DNA from: Marchantia polymorpha subsp. ruderalis
Lineage: Eukaryota; Streptophyta; Marchantiopsida; Marchantiales; Marchantiaceae
DNA: 64,000 bases
Direction: 5' to 3'
Assembly (NCBI GenBank): GCA_037833965.1
Contig: AP031354.1
Location: forward strand, 24,406,001 to 24,470,000
This document shows, in pieces, positions 57,052-64,000 of the stretch. Position numbers and translations under genes: made by a program. Below the pieces are notes generated by a model. It was not told the DNA's origin. It searched no databases and saw only the letters and a list, made by a program, of their open reading frames with translations. The number at the start of each line of letters is the position of its first letter. Position 1 is the stretch's first letter.

Positions 57052-60000
57052 ATCTAAAATAAGAAAAAATATGACACTCTGATAAATTTGAACTAGACTA
57101 AGTGCCAAACCACACGACCGGCAACGGCAGCGAATCCTCGCTTGTCATTGGCAATCCAACTCCCCCTTTACCACACGAGAGGGAGCGGCAATTTCACATA
57201 TCCTAGGTTGCAAAGAAATCCACTACTCCAAACTACTAGACACTTCCGCCCGGAAATCCAGTTTTTTTGGAATATATCGACTCCTCGTGTATTTTCGCGC
57301 GTTCTTGGGTTACTCCATTGCAATTAATAGAGACATTTCTCACTTTACAGTCCGAATGCACTACCGGCAATGTGATAGAGGTTATGGAATTGTCGACTCA
57401 GGCCTAGAGACCTGCATTGGATACCCATACCCGAACCGTATCCACCCAAACCGATGAGTATGGGTCGGGTTTGGACCAACCTAGGAACGGTTTGGTTCGG
57501 GTCCGGGTTGGACTTTTAATAAGATGGTTCGAGAGTGTTAGGTTTAAAAATAGATTATCAGTAAAACTCAGTAAATTGGTCGCGGAGGATTTCTCGACTA
57601 GTCGCTCATCAAATAAAAAATGGATGAATTCTTTCATGTCACTGTTCCACCTACTTTTCTAATCTATTCAGGTCCAAGTCAGGTATCATTTTGAAGGTGA
57701 CTTGGATACGGGTCGGTTATAGGGTTTGTCTCTTCGGTTTCGGCTCGGGTACGTGTGGTTTGGCCCTCATATACTCCGACGCGTGAAAACCAAAGCACAC
57801 CACTAGGATAAATACATTAAGTGATAGTTTTGATTCTACTACTATAGCAGGATAGTGAGGAGTTTTGGTGCATAATACGGGTGAGAAAAGTTTGAGTGGA
57901 GTGACTTTCATGTTGCAGGGGGAGCTAAAAGTGTTCAAGTTGGAAATGATAAATTATAAATGAAAATCCCACATTTGGAATTGGAATCACAAAGCTCAAA
58001 GAAAATTATATTTGATGCGGTGATGACTATATATATATTTATATATATATATATATATGTATATTTTCGCCGGTTTAGTCATCACCGGCGAAAATTTACA
58101 GTCTATTGGAAAGTTTCACCTATAAATTTCAGGTTTGTTTTTTATTTTTGTGTGGGTGTTTCCTAATTTTGTGAAAGTTTCATCATCTACATATTAAAGG
58201 AATTTTGGAGTAAGTGATGGAGGGTGCACCAAGCTATATACCGAAAAGGACGGGAACATACGCTGTGGAGTAATATCTGGATGAGTACAGAACTTATAAG
58301 ATTCTGAACATGAAAAGGTCAAAGGCCAACTTTGTACTAAAGAATTTCGATGATTATTTTGGTTGGAGGTTGGTGCAAATACTGTCCAAATTTGCGGTAG
58401 AAAGCCATTATTTGCTTGTCTTTGGATAAAAGTGGTGACTGAGACGTCTGTAAGTCCAGTGCTGATTTGTAGAGAACTGTTAGCTGACACAAAGCCTATG
58501 TTTGACATGCTGATTTTCGTAGAGGATTTGTTGGCTGTAGGATAGAGACGATAAGCCTCTTGTGTAAGACTTCATGCCGACCAAAAACATTCTTCAAATT
58601 CTTTTGGTTGGACCATGATACATTGCACTTTCTATCGTGTGCCATTCCTAGCAATTTCGTATAAAAGAATACGTCGGTCTTATAACGCTATGGAACCGAC
58701 ATAATCTCACTTTTGGGGCCGACAACAACGTGATACTTGGATGCAAAGTACTATGACGAAGGCAGGTATGATCTGTTCCAAATAAAACCAGTCTACAGCG
58801 ATCTATTTACACATCTGCAGCTACGATGAAAAACCATGAGGTCCTATATGATGTCAAGAGATATTACAAAAGGACATGTCATCTAACGCATCGCTGCGAG
58901 CTACTTGCGTGTTTCTGCGTCTTGAGAGAATCCCCAAACAAAACAATTTATTGAATGAATACGTAATAGTTAGTACTTAAGGCGAAGGGTTAAAAAAAGG
59001 AACGTAGTCTATCGGAGTGGGGAAATTTCTAATCAATATAAACTTTCCTATTTAATAGGATGATGCATATATAAATTGCAATACTTTTCGATGCACAAAG
59101 AAAAGAGAAGAAAAAAGTTGCATCAGAAGTCTCAGACTTCGAGTCCTTTTTAACTTGAATGACCATATTAGGTCTGAAACAAGTATTTTGTGAAAGATTG
59201 AATGATTTGTGCTTGCGTCATATTATTTGATTGAGGCGTTGATTTTCTTACTGGCATCATCAGGTTTGGTATGCACATCGTCATATTTAAAAGAATTTTC
59301 ATTGGTAATTACAGAAACATTGACTGATGCACTCGATATATCTTCCTACCAACATAAAACGCCAAACGCATTACTTCATTATACCACACATCTCGTTCGA
59401 CGTAGTATTACATCTACAGATATCTAGTATAGCTTCCAGCAAAAAAGAGATGAATTGGAAAAATGAGAAGTCTCGCGTAGACATGGTACGATCAATTGAA
59501 ACCAAATGGGAGATTGTAAACATCTACATGTCCGACAGTGCTCTCTGCTTGGGATATGACATCCAATTGAACTGACGCTGTGACGTTCTTTGCACAGAGA
59601 CATAACACATCCAACAAAAAGAACACACGTGTAGCGGATAGTGTGCACAATCGTTGTTCACTGACTTTATCAGTCAGCGAACAACGAAAGTCTTATGTTT
59701 GGACCAGTTTCACCCATGTCTGAGTGTCACTCTGGCGAAGTAGCCCGAGAATCTACTCTTCAGCCAAAAAGTATACTTCAGCCTCACAGAGACGGTCCAC
59801 AGGTCCATGAGGCTGTACCGAAGATACAGAGCTATCACTACGAGTATACGCTTCAGAATGAGTGTTGATATCACATTTTCATGTATTCTCTGTCTACATT
59901 TCACCTTCACCAGTCTTTACATGGTCTGTGACGACAATCTGTAACACATGTATCTCTGAACCTCTTCAACTATTCTCTCAACTCTGGGTATGCTCGAAAT

Positions 60001-62503
60001 GGTAAGTTTGAGGTAGATGGTGAAGGGTGAATGCTGCTGATTCCACTTCAAGTGGTGGTCACATTAATGACAATGTAGCCTAGAACGAGGGACTGTTCAG
60101 AATGTCCATAGTGGTCCGCTGATACAAGGGAGAACTGGTATGACTTGTGTGTTTGACCTCAACTTTGACTTGGCACTTTCGTACTCGTTGATAATGCAAG
60201 GAGCTTTTCGCAAAGGTCTGGAACCTTTGAACGAAATCAGCCAACTAGAGGGAAGATTAGCAGCAATCGGACAAGTAAAGAGTAGTGGCTTTACCTGATC
60301 CACATCCGTGTATATCCCAGAATTCACTGTTGGTCTGAACTGGTAATACAACCAACGTTGTCTGATGATAGCTACCTAGTGATTGACGATGGTGATTTAG
60401 TAACAGGATCAACTTAGTTTCAAGGTCCTCCACCTCCAACACAAATTAGCCCCATCACCAGCGAAGGGAAGGGAAGGGAAACTGAGTACTTCAAACCGGT
60501 CTGTTACCTCCTGATGCACAAGCTTACTGATTTGCTCTGGCTCTCAGTGGTCCAGAACATAAACCCTCGTTCTTCCCGGGGACTCTCGATTTAGTCACTG
60601 CTTGAAACAATGCATCATGCATCAGACGATTCTTCTCAAAGAAAGAATTGCCGAAGCGTTGACAAGCATACGGCGGTTCTCAGGAAAGATGTCGCATGGA
60701 TGCAGTTTGTGGTGATTTCCAGAGTGCTGGATCAGATGCCAAGGCGATGATGATTCTTGATTTATCCGGTTGGACGCGAAGGAAACGGCAAATCATAACA
60801 GCTCAACGCCAGCTTCATACACTGAAACCAGTGGAAAACTTCGGCGTTCGGATCCTTCTCCTCAACTGAGTAGAACACCAAAGAGAAAGACTGTTAGATT
60901 TTCCAGCCAGTTACATGAAATCTATCAATTCACCCATCTACCACACAATTCGCAGTTGCATGAACCATGAAATAGAGAGAGTAAAGTCCGTTCAAATATA
61001 TGAGAGAGGACGGGAACTATGAATGTGTACTTGTTGAGAGGACAGTGATCTGGATCTGACTGCGAAATCCAGAGAGTCGCCCCATTACTCTCAAAAGAGA
61101 TCCGATTTTCACCTGGAGAACCAATCAAGGAAACCCTTAATTCCTGGCATAGAGTACTTGCTTCTACTTATCACAGCCACAACATGCCAACGTCCTCTAC
61201 TGATTGTTGTACACATATTCATATTCATATACATAATGTTCATTGATGAAATAATCTTGTTCTACACTCACAGTCTTGGCTTGAGTATCTGCAATGCCGG
61301 CCTGCAACTCCAGGTCTGACTGTTTCCAATGGGCGAAATAAGATGATTTGTAATGATTCGTCCATAAGATGCAAGGAACACATCCCGTGCCATCGTCTAC
61401 TGGAAAATCCTACGACAGAAAAGTACAGCGTCAACCAGCTCTTCCACGCGTATAAAAGTAAATTCTGTTCCATAGAAGACAGTGGAGATCATGCTCCAGT
61501 TGAGGAATTACAAAAAAATGAAGCTTCCTGGCACAGTAGGCATGCTTTGAAAATGCCTTCGAAGTATAATAAACTGGCCTAGGCAGAACTGAAAAGCAGG
61601 GTCTTTTTTCTAGATCTTTTAAAACACCCGAAAACGTACATTTGAAGGAAACGTAAGAATCCCGTCGGTCGACAGTCACCACCACTCCAACAATCTCCAC
61701 CTTCTTCACTGGGCGACCCTTCCGAGTACAGCTCCCTGGTCCCACAATCACGCAAACCCAACATTTATGTTAGCCTCTGAGGGCAGGGGGAAGGGCAGAG
61801 CAAAGACAAGCGCAATCATCAAGTATTATAAGCTGCATTGTTCTCTAAACTCCGCATGTCATACAACGAATTCAACTGCGAGAGTGAAACTCAGGCCTCT
61901 GGAATCATCGGACCTCCTTGGGGACCGGGGTGATGTTGCACTGACAGAAGGTCGAAGGCCAGAAGTCGGACCGCACTGAGGGACATGGGATCCGCCAAAG
62001 CACATCCTTTCCCCGAGCCGGTGGCCTCCATTCTGAGAGTCGGATAAGAGATGACTGGCGGGAGAGATACAGCATCGCAGCCCGTTCGAAATTGTCGACC
62101 AGAGCTCGTAATCAGGTTAGCATCCCGACACCACAAATCTGACGGAATGAGATGAAAGATATCGACACATTGTTTCTGACCGACCCACAGATCTCATAGC
62201 AAAGAATCGCTCTAGTACGTACGTGAAGCCCGACGAAACGCGGTAAATTTTCGCAGGGCAGGGGATCAAAAGCCCAAATCACAGATTCAGTATCAGAATA
62301 GTGGGGGACTGCGATTGCCGAAAGTTGAATCCAGTGGGAATCAAATGCAAATGAAATCGGAATCGATTGTTTCCCCCTCACACTTTTCGTTCCCCTGCCA
62401 AAACACGAGCATAGTCACCTCTCTAGGCTTATCTAGCGTCATTCTTCGTCGATGGAATGTTTTAAATAAATATATATTTAAACATTTTCTTTTTAGACAT
62501 CAA
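57052..62503. other. no gene recognised
   Basis: Only short frames. 57400-57740 has scattered GGTTCGGGT-type units. A TA-rich microsatellite lies at about 58028-58064, followed by a 12-bp inverted repeat (ATTTTCGCCGGT) near 58063-58097. A 15-bp near-perfect inverted repeat lies at 59652-59686. The frame at 60759-60970 is listed separately. Confidence 0.4.
60759..60970 (+). CDS. possible terminal exon with a PP1-docking-like KTVRF motif
   Basis: Open from 60759 to the TGA at 60968-60970, with no ATG near the start, so if real it is a downstream exon. The text is Ser/Thr/Pro-rich (NSSTPASYTETSGKLRRSDP) and then TPKRKTVRFSSQLHEIYQF. KTVRF fits the RVxF rule for binding type-1 protein phosphatase, but such short motifs arise easily by chance. 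I could not define the upstream exon or a confident acceptor. Confidence 0.2.
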
Positions 62504-62575
62504 TCCGTAATAGTCTGGATGGTTAGGATACTTGGCTTTCACCCAGGCGACCCGGGTTCGAGTCCCGGTTACGGA
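62504..62575 (+). tRNA. tRNA-Glu (anticodon UUC)
   Basis: The 72-nt sequence folds as a cloverleaf: acceptor TCCGTAA/TTACGGA is a perfect 7 bp, the anticodon stem is CTTGG/CCAGG with loop CTTTCAC (anticodon TTC), and the T arm is CCGGG/CCCGG with loop TTCGAGT. The B box GGTTCGAGTCC is canonical. Upstream are an AT-rich TATATATTTA stretch about 30 bp away and a CAA triplet just before the gene, both usual for plant tRNA genes. No T-run follows directly. Confidence 0.95.
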
Positions 62576-62585
62576 ATGTGTATCA

Positions 62586-62590
62586 GCGGG

Positions 62591-62633
<43 letters not shown>

Positions 62634-62658
62634 GCGTGTTCGATCCACGCTCACCGCA
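62586..62658 (+). tRNA. tRNA-Phe (anticodon GAA)
   Basis: The 73-nt sequence matches the plant cytosolic tRNA-Phe as I remember it: GCGGGGATAGCTCAGTTGGG at the 5' end, anticodon loop ACTGAAGAT with GAA, and GTTCGATCC in the T loop. It begins only 10 bp after tRNA-Glu. Confidence 0.95.
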
Positions 62659-62662
62659 TTTT
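62659..62662 (+). terminator. RNA polymerase III T-run
   Basis: TTTT directly follows the discriminator base of tRNA-Phe. It is the first T-run after the start of tRNA-Glu that could end both transcripts. Confidence 0.7.
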
Positions 62663-64000
62663 GCTCTTGTTCCTTCTGACTGCAGGGCAGTTGTTGAGTT
62701 GAGGTTATGGCAAGTTTGATTTGTGTGCAGTTCGAACATTTGAAGGCGATGCTTTCTCTGTTTCTACGTTGCAGCCATAGGCTTCAGTCACTTTGAGCAG
62801 TTGCAAATATGGACTAGTTTGGCGTTCTGTTTGGCCGTCTTTAAAATGAAGATTGGTTAACATTCACATATAATATCTCGAGTACCTATGTAATCTTAGA
62901 TTCCCCTATTCTACATTGAAGCTTTATAGAGAAGTTAAGTCTGGGAAGTAGCAATGTAGCGAGAAGGATGTCAATACCAAACCAAACGGTTGATATAAGG
63001 GTGGTACCCAACAGCATCAAAGTGTGAACTACCTCCGTATGATTCTACTTGCAAACCTGAAGGTATGTTACAGGTTCAAAGATCTTTAAATAGATCTGTG
63101 AATCTTCGTGAATCTTAAACTAGCGAGCTTCTAACTAATTGAGGATCTTTATAGTTCTAGCCAGTGCATTATCTAAAATGTTGCTTTCATGCATAAACGA
63201 TGAATAGGTTATATTGCATTGATATCTATGCATGTTTGCCACATGACAATATTTCTATACGGACAATTTTGACTGAATTGTACAAATTCGAAACCATCAT
63301 ACAAAATTATATATCAATTAATTTTTCAATATTCCATCTTATAAGACCATGTCACATTATAAGTCTGTTAAAATTTTCAGTTGGGTTTCACGAGATTATT
63401 TTTATCTATATACACCTCGTTATCAAATGATATAAATTTTACAACTTCAATTATATATGTGATTTTTAATGAAAAAAATATAATATAAAATTTAAAAGAC
63501 TTGATATAAAATTTTATAGAACTGAATAAAAAAATTTTGAAAATATCACAATTTTAAAAGACTTGATATAAAATTTTATAGAACTGAATAAAAATTTTTT
63601 GAAAATATCACAATTTTAAAAGATTGAGTTAAAAAAAAATTATTTTGGAAATGTAATTTGACTATATATAAGTTATATATGAATTTGATGTATAAATTTT
63701 TATTCAGAAGTATAATAATAATCTGATATTTTTTCTAATGCGTGTTCTTCAACCTTATAATTTAAAAAAGATTTACAGGGAAAAAAGACATTGAGGTAAA
63801 AATCAAAACAATTCAGTCCAAATGAATTAAGATAAGATCTGAAAATTGTAATACATAAAGTATTAAAAAATTTCAAATGAAATCGTAAAATGCGTATTGA
63901 AAATATAATATTTTTAAATGTAATAATATTGTAATTTGTTTTAATATGTATTGAAAAAAATAAACACAACACAGAATTCTTGTTATTTTCCATGCACTTA
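62663..64000. other. AT-rich end of window, no gene
   Basis: No conserved frame seen. From about 63.2 kb the sequence is strongly AT-rich. A tandem repeat at 63490-63625 is listed separately. Confidence 0.5.
63490..63625. repeat. 62-bp AT-rich tandem repeat, about 2.2 copies
   Basis: TTTAAAAGACTTGATATAAA recurs at 63491 and 63553, with a partial third copy from 63615, giving a 62-bp period. The copies differ only in an A/T run and near the last end. Confidence 0.85.

Overview
The window reads as nuclear DNA of a land plant: GT-AG introns in long receptor-kinase genes, LTR retrotransposon remains, plant-type MITEs and cytosolic-type tRNA genes. The GC-rich repeat family in the first 17 kb reminds me of hypothetical, transposon-like proteins of the liverwort Marchantia. 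A liverwort source is therefore my inference and is not proved by the sequence.

The only clearly intact protein genes are two nearly identical minus-strand genes, 18262-23508 and 42487-47732. I reconstruct each as 16 exons encoding a 1018-residue receptor-like kinase: signal peptide, malectin-like ectodomain, about five LRR units, one membrane helix and an RD-type Ser/Thr kinase. They lie in directly repeated blocks about 24.2 kb apart. Their cores are almost identical, introns included, while the block edges have clearly diverged. This suggests recent homogenisation of an older duplication. Both copies share a pogo/Emigrant-like MITE in intron 3. Copy B alone carries a 281-bp hAT-type MITE, and copy A keeps the matching empty site.

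Layout: 1-14 kb is a nest of one repeat family, called here the E family. It has an unknown N-terminal domain, a basic Arg/Pro-rich spacer that has expanded as short palindromic repeats, a C-terminal coiled coil, and a roughly 1-kb 3' block. The region includes a 282-bp tandem array (1-1140), a 2-kb tail-to-tail inverted repeat (1826-3834), a broken minus-strand copy (3.8-6.1 kb) and a tandemly rearranged plus-strand copy (7.4-14.0 kb). At 14.3-17 kb a Ty3/gypsy gag remnant is followed by a diverged E element. Then come RLK block A (17.64-24.11 kb), a gene-poor stretch (24.1-35.2 kb), an antisense copia fragment (35.2-36.0 kb), a second diverged E element flanked by inverted LTR-like sequences (36.2-40.8 kb), a gypsy reverse-transcriptase remnant (40.75-41.4 kb) and RLK block B (41.83-48.88 kb). 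A complete but decayed Ty1/copia element occupies 51094-57051. Two tRNA genes, Glu(UUC) and Phe(GAA), lie 10 bp apart at 62504-62658, with no T-run between them. The last 1.3 kb is AT-rich.

The genes do not form a pathway. The picture is two receptor kinases and a tRNA pair in a transposon-rich, partly GC-rich repeat landscape. Stop codons in the repeats are often CAG to TAG, CGA to TGA or TGG to TAG changes, as expected from deamination of methylated cytosine. All coordinates and identity estimates were worked out by eye.
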